This document shows positions 18,109 to 26,502 of a DNA stretch of 64,000 nucleotides, in pieces; positions within the stretch are counted from its first letter, which is position 1; each line of letters begins with the position of its first letter. A program made the translations under genes and the position numbers. The stretch is taken from assembly GCA_029941905.1 (NCBI GenBank), contig JAPYTQ010000016.1:40454-104453 (forward strand), written 5' to 3'. This DNA comes from JAHRVQ01 sp029941905. Lineage in GTDB: Bacteria; Pseudomonadota; Gammaproteobacteria; Pseudomonadales; Azotimanducaceae. Under the pieces are notes generated by a model. It did not search any database, had not been told where the DNA came from, and saw only the letters and a program-made list of their open reading frames with translations.

Positions 18109-19803
18109 CTACCTGGATTTGTTAACGCCCGACAACCAGACGATCAAATTAATAAGTAACAACAACCCGATCAATGGCCAGAACAGAGCGCTAAGCCCGT
18201 TAACTAATCCAAGTGGAGAGAACAGCAGGTACAGGGCAATGACACAGGATATGAGTGTGGTCGCGCACGGTAGTGCATAGCGCCAGGGCGTTAAATCAAC
18301 GATATTGTTCACTTCAAATGACCAGGAATTTTGTGCGGGTAGCAAATAACCGATGACCAGCATGATGCCTGTTTCGATAAAAAACAGGATTCCATAAAGA
18401 TGTATGAAATGAATCGAAATCACATCATCGATTACAAACTGACACAGGCCGTAGGCGAGTATGTGAAACACGATGACAAATTTGGCTGCCAATGCGGGCA
18501 CCCGGCTTGTAAACAAACCGACGATGACGATGGCGATAATCGGAATGTTGTAAAAACCCGTGAAGACACGAATGATCTGCCACAGACCGTCCGGCGCAAA
18601 TTGTAACAACGGCGCGACGACGAAGGAAAACAGGGCGATAACAATACTGGCCAGCTTTGCAACCTTCAGCATCTGCTCGTCCGAGACTTCGTCTTTTTTC
18701 AGCGGTGCATAGACATCAAGGCAAAATAGTGTAGCCGCGCTGTTCAACAGTGAATTGAAGGAACTAAATACCGCACCCAGTAAAACAGCAAGAAAGAAAC
18801 CGCTGGCATAAACGGGCAATACATCACGAATCAACTGTGGGTAGGCGAGGTCAATAGAGGCTAACTTTGGACCATAAAGATGAAATGCGATCACTCCGGG
18901 GATCATCATTAGAAACGGCACCAGCACTTTGAAGAAGCCGGAGAACAGCACACCCTTCTGGCCTTCTGCCAGATTCGAAGCAGCCAGGGTGCGTTGTATT
19001 ACATACTGGTTGGTGCACCAGTAAAACAGATTGGCAAAAATCATCCCGGTGAACACTGTCGCGAAGGGAGTGGGGTCATCGTTGCTGCCGATGGCATTGA
19101 GTTTTGATGTTTCCGTAGTCGTGATGATCAACAAACCTTCGCTGATACTACCGTTGCCTAACACCTGCAATCCCAGAATCGGGACTGAAATGCCAATTAT
19201 CAGTAGCCCAATACCGTTTAAGGTATCCGATACCGCAACCGCTTTTAATCCGCCGAAGATGGCATAGACGCCTCCAACACAACCGATGGTGATGATAGTC
19301 AACACCAGTGCCGCACTGTAAGAAATTTGAAATAAATCCGGGATATCGAATAGTTGCAGTACTGCAATGGAGCCGGAATACAATACCGAGGGTATGGTAA
19401 TCAAGCCATAACCGACCATAAACAAAATCACCGTCATGCGACGTACTGTGCTATCGAATCGGTTACCCAGAAATTCCGGCAGCGTGGTAAAAGCGCCAGC
19501 AAGGTAGCGTGGTAGAAAAATAAACGCCATACAAATAGTGGCAAAAGCAGCAGTAACTTCCCACGCCATACTGCTGAGGTTAAAGCCATATGCTGATCCA
19601 TTGAGACCGATCAATTGCTCTGCCGATAAATTTGTTAGCAGTAGAGACCCGGCAATGAAAACTGCCGTTAAACCTCGCCCGGCAAGAAAGTAACCATCGC
19701 GGCTGCTGACTTCGCCGCGGGTTTTCCGGTAAGAAATGAAAGCCACCAGCGCCATAAAAAACACACAGCTGAGTAGCGTTGGTACGATGTTGTCAGGACT
19801 CAA
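18109..19803 (-). CDS. SSS-family sodium:solute symporter (SGLT/YidK-like)
   Basis: A 564-residue inner-membrane protein with about fourteen hydrophobic helices. The GYFLAGRGLTAVFIAGSLL segment after TM1 and NLSAEQLIGLNGSAYGFNL resemble sodium/sugar symporters of the SGLT and YidK branch, which is longer than the PutP/PanF branch at 6725-8242. The deduced start is TTG at 19803, with no clear ribosome site, so the exact N-terminus is uncertain. No catabolic gene is directly attached, so the substrate cannot be inferred. Confidence 0.85.
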   Translation of the reverse strand: MSPDNIVPTLLSCVFFMALVAFISYRKTRGEVSSRDGYFLAGRGLTAVFIAGSLLLTNLSAEQLIGLNGSAYGFNLSSMAWEVTAAFATICMAFIFLPRYLAGAFTTLPEFLGNRFDSTVRRMTVILFMVGYGLITIPSVLYSGSIAVLQLFDIPDLFQISYSAALVLTIITIGCVGGVYAIFGGLKAVAVSDTLNGIGLLIIGISVPILGLQVLGNGSISEGLLIITTTETSKLNAIGSNDDPTPFATVFTGMIFANLFYWCTNQYVIQRTLAASNLAEGQKGVLFSGFFKVLVPFLMMIPGVIAFHLYGPKLASIDLAYPQLIRDVLPVYASGFFLAVLLGAVFSSFNSLLNSAATLFCLDVYAPLKKDEVSDEQMLKVAKLASIVIALFSFVVAPLLQFAPDGLWQIIRVFTGFYNIPIIAIVIVGLFTSRVPALAAKFVIVFHILAYGLCQFVIDDVISIHFIHLYGILFFIETGIMLVIGYLLPAQNSWSFEVNNIVDLTPWRYALPCATTLISCVIALYLLFSPLGLVNGLSALFWPLIGLLLLINLIVWLSGVNKSR

Positions 19804-19985
19804 AGTCGGTAGATCGGTTCGCTTTGTTTAATGGGCTGATGTTACCAGCTTTGTTATCACGCCATCTATTGGCAAAACACACCTGGGTGCCGTCCGGTCG
19901 TTCCGCTTGCAAAGGGATTCGTCGAAGTCCACCCTCTATTCACTCATTAGTCTTGCGTCCCTGCACTTGTAGGTCGAAACCGCCT

Positions 19986-20115
19986 GGCAACAAGACGTAC
20001 TGCCCGATATCGGTTGGAAGAATTGGCTTGCTGCCGCAGGCATGGATGTTTCTAATCCAATCAATTCACCGTTGGTATTGGCACAAAGCTCTGTTCCCAC
20101 TCACATTCTGATATC
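19986..20115 (+). pseudogene. Possible remnant of a GcvA-type LysR regulator
   Basis: In the 330-base gap between the symporter and the GNAT gene, one forward frame reads DIGWKNWLAAAGMDV with a downstream LAQSSV. This recalls the effector-domain motif of GcvA-type LysR regulators (dW..Wl.aAG). There is no start, no helix-turn-helix and stops lie on both sides, so at most a 40-codon relic survives. The first part of the gap (19804-19985) holds nothing I recognise. Confidence 0.3.
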
Positions 20116-20138
20116 CTTGATCTCTTTCCACATTGGCA

Positions 20139-20729
20139 ATGAATATGTCTCAATCTAACAACATCTGGGCGGGGCATCAGGTCAAGCTTCGTGCCGTGTG
20201 CGATGAAGATTGGGAAGCATTCCACAAAGATGGCATTGATACGGAAGCTGCCCGGTTTGGTGACGATATAAAAATCCCAACCTCTGCCGCCAGCTTGAGG
20301 GAACGAATTGAAAAATCATCGAAGTCCAGCGGTGATAATATCTGGCTTGCTATTGAAGAAATCGACACTGGTGTTCTTGTTGGGTCTACCAATGTACATG
20401 GCGTCGACCCAAGGCATCGTAATTTTGAATACGGAATAGCGATTTTTCGCGATCATAGAAAAAAAGGGTATGCAACGGAAGTCGTCTCGTTAGTCTTGCG
20501 CTACTACTTTCGAGAACTTGGCTATCATCGAGTGCTGGCTACTGTTTATGGCTTTAATGAAGCATCGCTGGCATTGCACAAAAGCCTCGGGTTTACTGAA
20601 GAAGGCCGGATACGTCAAAATCTGTTTACCAACGGGAAATTTCATGATGAGGTGATCTTTGGTATGTTGCATTCTGAGTTTGACAATCTTGAAGCCAAAC
20701 TCCCTCCCGTACCCTTTGGGGAAAACTAG
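20139..20729 (+). CDS. GNAT-family acetyltransferase (RimJ/RimL-like)
   Basis: About 196 residues, soluble. It has the acetyl-CoA binding region with FEYGIAIFRDHRKKGYATE and the late strand-helix VLATVYGFNEASLALHKSLG typical of RimJ/RimL-type N-acetyltransferases. The frame opens at TTG 20133; ATG codons follow at 20139 and 20145 and one of these is the probable start. The msrA gene begins 10 bases after its stop, so the two are likely co-transcribed. Substrate unknown. Confidence 0.85.
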   Translation: MNMSQSNNIWAGHQVKLRAVCDEDWEAFHKDGIDTEAARFGDDIKIPTSAASLRERIEKSSKSSGDNIWLAIEEIDTGVLVGSTNVHGVDPRHRNFEYGIAIFRDHRKKGYATEVVSLVLRYYFRELGYHRVLATVYGFNEASLALHKSLGFTEEGRIRQNLFTNGKFHDEVIFGMLHSEFDNLEAKLPPVPFGEN

Positions 20730-20739
20730 GAGAAACACC

Positions 20740-21312
20740 GTGATAAGACCCTTAATGGTGGCTGTGATATTAGTTTTTCCCGCGGCAAAAGCTGACCATG
20801 CGGTATTCGCAGGTGGCTGTTTCTGGTGCGTCGAGGCCGCCTATCAAGATGTTCGAGGTGTTACCGACGCGGTATCAGGCTTTACGGGTGGAACCCTGCA
20901 GAATCCTACTTATTCCGGGAACCACGAAGGGCACTTTGAAGCAGTCAAGGTTACCTTCAACCCGGAAACTATCACTTATCAGGAACTACTCAATATCTTT
21001 TGGCACAACATAGATCCTTTCGATAACGACGGCCAATTCTGTGACAAGGGATTCAGCTACCGGAGTGCAATTTTTCCCACAACCGAAGCGCAGTGGACGC
21101 AAGCGCTCGCGTCCCGTGAAAAAATTGCAGCACAGTTTCCGGGGCAGACCATCTACACAGGGATTCGTAATGAGGATAAATTTTGGCCTGTGGAGGCTGA
21201 TCATCAGGATTACTATAAAAAAAACCCGATCCGCTATCGGTATTACCGTGCGGGCTGTCGACGCGACGCACGATTGGAACAGATCTGGGGTGATCAAGCC
21301 GGAAGCCACTAA
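20740..21312 (+). CDS. msrA: Peptide-methionine (S)-S-oxide reductase, exported
   Basis: About 190 residues. The catalytic GGCFWCVEAAY motif near residue 28 and the resolving-cysteine region YYRAGCRRD are intact. The GTG start at 20740 is preceded by TAGGAGAAACACC, and its first residues (IRPLMVAVILVFPAAKA) look like a signal peptide, so the enzyme should act in the periplasm, unlike the usual cytosolic MsrA. It repairs S-methionine sulfoxide in oxidised proteins. The frame extends upstream to 20659 only inside the GNAT gene, so the longer reading is rejected. No msrB is fused or adjacent. Confidence 0.9.
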   Translation: MIRPLMVAVILVFPAAKADHAVFAGGCFWCVEAAYQDVRGVTDAVSGFTGGTLQNPTYSGNHEGHFEAVKVTFNPETITYQELLNIFWHNIDPFDNDGQFCDKGFSYRSAIFPTTEAQWTQALASREKIAAQFPGQTIYTGIRNEDKFWPVEADHQDYYKKNPIRYRYYRAGCRRDARLEQIWGDQAGSH

Positions 21313-21341
21313 AAAAGTGGATCCCTGCCTTTATGTTTCGG

Positions 21342-22343
21342 CTAAGGTTTATACGAGCCTTGTCTGGCGCTCTGTTCCTCGATAATGCGATCAATCAGAA
21401 CATCAAGGTTGAGATTGGGTTCGTATCCGGCTTCAAGGCGTTGGTTGGTATGGGCCATAGCACACTTCACGCCTTCTTCCAATGAAACCAGACAGCGCCA
21501 GCTGCCGGTTAAACGTCTTATCTTGCTGTTATCGAACAGGGAGCTGTTTGACTTATCCCCAAGAAGCGGGCCTTCCCACGCAGGATCATAATTAACCAGT
21601 GTGCGAGATAATACCGGGATAATTGTCGGCTGCTTCCCCAGCAGGTCTGCGTTGGTGCGAAGAATTGCATTCCAGGTGTGGCTGTCACTGTTGGTGATGT
21701 GAACACATTCGCCGAGAGACGCGTTCATGCCGCACAATGTGACAAATGCCGAGGCGAAATCTGATGAATGGGTCAGTGTCCATAAACTCTCCCCGTCACC
21801 ATGAACGATGACAGGCTTGTCCTGCAGTAGACGCCAGGCGAGGTGATCTCCGTTGATCACTGTACTGGGCAGGCGCGTGCGATAGGTATGGCTCGGACGA
21901 ACAATGGTCACCGACAAAATTCCCGCAGCATCAGCTTGCAAGAGCAGGGTTTCGCAAGCGGCCTTATTGCGAGAGTACGCCCAGAACGGATTACCCAAAG
22001 GTGTGTCTTCGCCAATGATATGACTACGGCAAGGTTTTTCATAAACGGAGGCGGTAGAGATAAAAATATACTGGCCGCAATGCCCTGAAAACAGGTCGAT
22101 ATCACGCTGCACTTGCCGGGTATCATATGCAAGAAATTGACAAATCACGTCGAACTCACGCTTTGCAAGCTGACTGTAAAGCGTATCATCGGTGATATCG
22201 CCGACTATATTTTCGACCCCATCGGGTAGTTTTAGTTGTCTTTGGCCTCGATTAAAAACGGTGACTTGATGCCCGGCCTGGTCCGCCTCTTCAACGCAGG
22301 CACGCGATATTTCTCCGGTACCGCCGATATAGAGCACTTTCAT
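21342..22343 (-). CDS. NAD-dependent epimerase/dehydratase family protein
   Basis: A 333-residue extended SDR enzyme. The N-terminus has the Rossmann motif YIGGTGEIS (GxxGxxS variant), Asp-rich GDITDD, and a shortened catalytic region with AYSRNKAACE, a YxxxK pair. Family members epimerise or dehydrate nucleotide sugars or reduce other small carbonyls. It is 15 bases downstream of a phytanoyl-CoA dioxygenase-like gene and presumably shares its transcript. Substrate unknown. Confidence 0.85.
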   Translation of the reverse strand: MKVLYIGGTGEISRACVEEADQAGHQVTVFNRGQRQLKLPDGVENIVGDITDDTLYSQLAKREFDVICQFLAYDTRQVQRDIDLFSGHCGQYIFISTASVYEKPCRSHIIGEDTPLGNPFWAYSRNKAACETLLLQADAAGILSVTIVRPSHTYRTRLPSTVINGDHLAWRLLQDKPVIVHGDGESLWTLTHSSDFASAFVTLCGMNASLGECVHITNSDSHTWNAILRTNADLLGKQPTIIPVLSRTLVNYDPAWEGPLLGDKSNSSLFDNSKIRRLTGSWRCLVSLEEGVKCAMAHTNQRLEAGYEPNLNLDVLIDRIIEEQSARQGSYKP

Positions 22344-22358
22344 GTCTTTAGATTTTGC

Positions 22359-23390
22359 TCATAATTCTTGGGGTGAAATAACATCATTGCTGACGACCCT
22401 TGCACCACCAAGACTATGTGCATCCAGAAAGTGGTTCACCTTCTGCTTTGCGTCTACGAAACGTATGTTGCGGTTGATGCCGTGTAGACTTTTTGAAGAT
22501 TCAAATACGGGGCGGGTGTCCTCCTGGAACACCAGGCGTCCGTCTCCAAGTTCGCCGTTATCGAGCACGCGTAGCGTGCTATCTTCGTGACATCTTGCCA
22601 CGTCAGCCGGATCCATATCCTTGACTAACCGTCCACGCCAATGCTTGCCTATTTGAGCATGATAGGTAACTGCAATCATGGCTCTGGGTCTGCCGGAAGG
22701 ATTGGGTACGCCACGATGCCACATTCTTGGATCGCGAATCACGGCGCCGCCTGCTGGAATTACCATGTATCCTGGTGGGCCCCATTTCTCCAACAGGTCG
22801 GGATGGTCTTGTAGTCGGCTGTCTTTTTGCAGATTGATGACTTCAGTAGCGAGGTGCGTGCCGGGATAAATTTCGGTCGCGCCATTTTCCAGGGTGATTT
22901 CTTCGAGCGCTACCGAACAGCCAAGAGACGTGGTGGGTGGTGGCCAGCTATGTCCTGCTTGTGCTGCCTCTTCGCGGGTTTGCCAGGAAAAAGGTCGATC
23001 CATGTGCAAATGCTGATACGTACTGCCCGGGCAGTTTACGTTGCCGTTATAAAAACCAAGCCAAGCTCCCTCTCCCAGTACGCCAGCAACAATCGATTCG
23101 ATGACCGGGTTTGCCACCAGATCAGTCTTTACATAAGGTGCATACCGTCTCAAACCGAGTTGCAGATGCCCCTGTGCGGTATGGCGTTCGTGTGCTGTTG
23201 GTTTTCCGGTCTCTCTGATCCGTACCACATCTTCCTGTACAGATTCACCCAGCAGCTGACAAGTCTCTTCGCAGACCAGATTGCCAACAACCGCATATCC
23301 GATGGTGTGAATCTGTTCGACAATTGCAGATAGCTTCTCTGCTACGACAACCCCAGTTTTTTTCTCTTCTTGTGAAATTTTAAATATCAT
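22359..23390 (-). CDS. Phytanoyl-CoA dioxygenase (PhyH) family oxygenase
   Basis: A 343-residue Fe(II)/2-oxoglutarate-dependent oxygenase. The iron triad is visible as HLHMD (His-x-Asp) in the first half and MWHRGVPNPSGRPRAMI in the second, where His is the distal ligand and the following Arg binds 2-oxoglutarate. The family hydroxylates CoA esters, free acids and secondary metabolites. It sits directly upstream of the epimerase gene; both may act on one compound. The ATG at 23390 has only a weak purine-rich site before it. Confidence 0.87.
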   Translation of the reverse strand: MIFKISQEEKKTGVVVAEKLSAIVEQIHTIGYAVVGNLVCEETCQLLGESVQEDVVRIRETGKPTAHERHTAQGHLQLGLRRYAPYVKTDLVANPVIESIVAGVLGEGAWLGFYNGNVNCPGSTYQHLHMDRPFSWQTREEAAQAGHSWPPPTTSLGCSVALEEITLENGATEIYPGTHLATEVINLQKDSRLQDHPDLLEKWGPPGYMVIPAGGAVIRDPRMWHRGVPNPSGRPRAMIAVTYHAQIGKHWRGRLVKDMDPADVARCHEDSTLRVLDNGELGDGRLVFQEDTRPVFESSKSLHGINRNIRFVDAKQKVNHFLDAHSLGGARVVSNDVISPQEL

Positions 23391-23411
23391 TTGTTTCTCG
23401 CTGTGGAATCC

Positions 23412-23424
23412 GGGGACACTCCCC
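23412..23424. repeat. GGGGA...TCCCC repeat, copy 1
   Basis: GGGGACACTCCCC, with 5-base arms around CAC, just upstream of the PhyH gene. The 12 bases AATCCGGGGACA (23407-23418) recur exactly at 25791-25802. Such GGGGACAGTCCCC elements are scattered in many gammaproteobacterial genomes. Confidence 0.5.
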
Positions 23425-23476
23425 CTTGGTCAAGTTGTTTTTTGATCCCTTTTTAGATTTTTGCTTTTTCCAGTCA

Positions 23477-24115
23477 TTAGTTTCCCATGCCGTACATGAT
23501 TTGATAAACGGTATTTGCCTTAGTTTTCTGTATGAGTATGGGGCCAAGCCGGATATTGTTCCATACCAGGTTGCCAATATTGGCTTGCACATAGGCGTAA
23601 GCCAGCAGATAACCAGCGTAAATCATCAAGTCCCAGGTCAAATATGAATCAGCGTTGGTTGGCCGGGGAACAAGATTCCAGAATACCGCAAAAAAATATA
23701 CGATAATTGTACCGATCAACACCAACTCAGCCCGTAAATAGACCTGGAAAAACTGCCAGTGGGTGACCGTATACTTGCCGAGTAGATGGCCTGCACCGCG
23801 CCGAGGTAGTTGCCCCTGAAATGAAATGTCGCGCGATGACCATGCCCACTCCCAACACCCAGGGTAATACGGGTTCGTAGAAGCCGGAGAACCAGTAAAT
23901 AGCGAACAAAATCACAGCGACTATTAGAAATACTGCTTCTTGCGTACCTTCGCCCATGCTGAAAACACACCGAGAGTCAATAGCGTCAGGGAGAGGTTAA
24001 CGATCCATATCCGGAAGTAGTCTCGAACCGAACCACGAAACTCAACAGGTATCACTCGTGGTTGCACATATTGCTCGTCTGCGCAATTCGAGGAATCTGG
24101 TTCGGTCATGGGCAA
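23477..24115 (-). pseudogene. Frameshifted DUF898 (YjgN-like) membrane protein gene
   Basis: Three successive leftward frames together resemble one DUF898 protein. The first (24115-23924) starts MPMTEPDSSN and carries FRGSVRDYFRIWIVNLSLTL and WAKVRKKQYF. The second (about 23957-23727) has the helix VFLIVAVILFAIYWFSGFYE, and an overlapping frame carries a second FRGNYLGAVQAIYSA repeat. The third (23725-23477) has the late YAYVQANIGNLVWNNIRLG motif. No single frame is open through the domain, and the C-terminus is cut short. This is a decaying gene, unless sequencing errors explain three breaks. About 200 bases between it and the amidase gene hold nothing I recognise. Confidence 0.62.
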
Positions 24116-24317
24116 GAGCCCCAGCGGCAGAGATCGTTCGCCGGGTCCGGTTTAACGAACTTTTGGTTGGTAGTAGTTCTTACTTCACGGTAATGGAAAA
24201 TGCACAAGTGAAGTGTAGATTGGCTACCAGGATTCGGAATTCGGAACTGTGGCCGTTTTGCTTTAAGCTAACCGGTGACCAGAGCGCGAAAACCATACAA
24301 GATTAGGAGAGGAAACC

Positions 24318-25781
24318 ATGGACGATCTTGCTTTCGCTGATGCAACATCTCTTGCTAAAAAGATTCAATCCAAGGCGATTAGTAGCAGTGAGTTATTGTC
24401 GCATTATGTACGGCGCATGGATAAATACAATCCCGAGATTAACGCGATCGTTGTGACCCAGCTTGAGAAAGCAACGCAGCGCGCTAAGGAAGCTGATGCA
24501 GCCCTGGCAAAAGGTGAGAACTGGGGGCCATTGCATGGCGTTCCTATGACGGTTAAAGAGTCTTATGATATCGCCGGTCTGCCGACGACATACGGGGATC
24601 CTGCTAACAGGGAAAATATCGCTGACACAGATGCGGTTGCCTGCCAACGATTACAAGAAGCCGGTGCGGTGATATTCGGTAAAACCAACGTACCAATACA
24701 TCTGGCCGACCTGCAAAGTTACAACGAAATCTATGGTGTAACTGGTAACCCTTTCAACTTGTCTCGTACACCAGGTGGCTCTTCTGGTGGATCTGCCGCA
24801 GCCCTGGCAGCTGGTCTCACGGGACTTGAAATGGGTAGCGATATTGGTGGCTCGATTCGAAATCCGGCACATTTTTGCGGTGTATTTGGTCACAAACCAA
24901 CCTGGGGTATCTTGCCAACGCGTGGGCATGCGCTCAAGGGCACACTGACACCAGGGGATATTTCTGTCATTGGTCCCCTCGCACGTAGTGCAGAAGATCT
25001 GAAACTTGTCATGGATTTAGTTGCTGGGGCGGATGATCTTCATTCGCCGGGCTGGACACTGGCGCTACCCGAACCAAAACAGGTTTCACTCAAAGACTAC
25101 AAAATTGCGGTCTGGCTGGATGACGCGTTGGCGCCGGTGGATGACACCGTGAAAGAAAGGGTGCTGCAAGTTGCACGTCTGGTCGAAGCTGCCGGGGGGC
25201 AGGTTGATTATGACGCTCGCCCGGATTTTAACGTCGAAGTTTCCCATGACTTGTATACGCAATTGTTACACGCCGCCATGTCATCAAGGCAGTCAGCGGA
25301 AGTCTTCGATAGCAATCTGAAGCGATTGCACAAACTGGAAGAAAATGACCAAAGCCAGTTGGCGAAGATCACCCGTGCATCAACTCTGTATTACAAAGAC
25401 TGGAATGCCTACAACGAAAGTCGAACGCAGCTGCGCTGGGCGTGGCATGAATTCTTTAAAGGTTATGACCTGCTGTTAACGCCAATGTGCGCGACGTCAG
25501 CCTTTGCACATGATCACAACCCGAAGCTTAGCCAGCGGCTCATCGCTGTAAACAACAACCCGGTCAGTTATTATGATCAGGTATTCTGGGCCGGATTGAC
25601 TGGGGTTTCCTATCTGCCGTCTACCGTGGTGCCAACGGGCCTGGACCATCAAGGGTTACCTATTGGCGTGCAGATCGTTTCCCGGGAAATGGGTGATCTT
25701 TATTGTATTGAATTTGCTCGTAAGGTCAGCCAGCAGATCGGCGGCTTTGTTGCGCCGCCAGCTTACGCGGGTGCAAGTTAA
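24318..25781 (+). CDS. Amidase (amidase signature family)
   Basis: A 487-residue amidase with the Ser-cisSer-Lys triad: the Lys in MTVKESYD, the cis-Ser in GGSSGGSAAALAAG and the nucleophile Ser in GSDIGGSIRNPAHFCG. These enzymes hydrolyse aliphatic or aromatic amides or act on tRNA-linked glutamate in GatA; no gatB or gatC is beside it, so a free amidase is more likely. A strong AGGAGAGG site precedes the ATG. It reads rightward between the DUF898 relic and a repeat element. Confidence 0.92.
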   Translation: MDDLAFADATSLAKKIQSKAISSSELLSHYVRRMDKYNPEINAIVVTQLEKATQRAKEADAALAKGENWGPLHGVPMTVKESYDIAGLPTTYGDPANRENIADTDAVACQRLQEAGAVIFGKTNVPIHLADLQSYNEIYGVTGNPFNLSRTPGGSSGGSAAALAAGLTGLEMGSDIGGSIRNPAHFCGVFGHKPTWGILPTRGHALKGTLTPGDISVIGPLARSAEDLKLVMDLVAGADDLHSPGWTLALPEPKQVSLKDYKIAVWLDDALAPVDDTVKERVLQVARLVEAAGGQVDYDARPDFNVEVSHDLYTQLLHAAMSSRQSAEVFDSNLKRLHKLEENDQSQLAKITRASTLYYKDWNAYNESRTQLRWAWHEFFKGYDLLLTPMCATSAFAHDHNPKLSQRLIAVNNNPVSYYDQVFWAGLTGVSYLPSTVVPTGLDHQGLPIGVQIVSREMGDLYCIEFARKVSQQIGGFVAPPAYAGAS

Positions 25782-25790
25782 GAATTCGAG

Positions 25791-25836
25791 AATCCGGGGA
25801 CAGTCCCCAGAAACGCCAGAAACTGTCCCCAGAAAC
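25791..25836. repeat. GGGGACAGTCCCC repeat, copy 2, with a 12-bp direct repeat
   Basis: GGGGACAGTCCCC (25796-25808) has 6-base arms around one A. GTCCCCAGAAAC occurs twice, at 25803-25814 and 25825-25836. It shares AATCCGGGGACA with copy 1 near 23412. It may also end the amidase transcript, though there is no T-run. Confidence 0.55.
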
Positions 25837-25926
25837 CAACGGCATTAAGGGGCTTTATTGGGGCGGATTGCATTGGGTTTGTTCCCGACGTATAAATAAA
25901 AACGAACCAACCCGGACCATGACACC

Positions 25927-26496
25927 ATGAAAAAATCCAGATCCCCTATTTTATCTATTGCTGTTGCACTGCTGGCGAGTTTGCTTGCCCAGGGACTCAG
26001 CGCAGAGGATCCTCTTGGAATGCTGGACGCTCAAGGCCATCCTCTTGCCGATCCAGAATACGATGAAATCCGGAACTGGTACGACCAGGAAGCGCTCGGA
26101 CTAAACCTCTATAAAAACGATGAATACGAACGGGCATACCAAACTCTCACGGAACCGGCCCGGCATGGCTATAAACTATCCCAGCATGCGTTGGCGCTTA
26201 TGCATCTCAAAGGCGAGTCAACCCAGCCAAACCTCTTAATCGGCACTGCACTGCTGGGGCTGGCGGCAGAGTCCGGTGACAGGAAACTGGAAAAAGAGTA
26301 CGAAAAACTACTGAAGAAAGTTCCGGATAAGTACAATCAACTCGTACAGGACCAAACCAGTTACTACATAGAATTATATGGTATGAAGGTACAGGGCATT
26401 GCCTGTTCAAATACCAAACTGCCCAACTCCAATATCAAAATAATGAAATGCATCAAGCAGAAGGGTGACTACCCGGACTATCCGTGGAAGCCCTGA
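25927..26496 (+). CDS. Exported Sel1/TPR-like protein
   Basis: 189 residues. A signal peptide (ILSIAVALLASLLAQGLSA) leads to a helical region with Sel1-like units (YERAYQTLTEPARHGYKLSQ; ALALMHLKGES; GTALLGLAAESGDRKLEKEY). The C-terminal 40 residues contain two cysteines (IACSN, MKCIK) that could form a disulfide. Sel1 proteins are adaptors; the partner is unknown. ATG start 145 bases after the amidase; the next gene is convergent. Confidence 0.7.
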   Translation: MKKSRSPILSIAVALLASLLAQGLSAEDPLGMLDAQGHPLADPEYDEIRNWYDQEALGLNLYKNDEYERAYQTLTEPARHGYKLSQHALALMHLKGESTQPNLLIGTALLGLAAESGDRKLEKEYEKLLKKVPDKYNQLVQDQTSYYIELYGMKVQGIACSNTKLPNSNIKIMKCIKQKGDYPDYPWKP

Positions 26497-26502
26497 CACT
26501 TA

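Noticed and set aside
22827..23333. 168-codon frame opposite the dioxygenase gene
   Set aside because: It is a shadow of the PhyH gene on the other strand, whose iron-binding motifs are clear.
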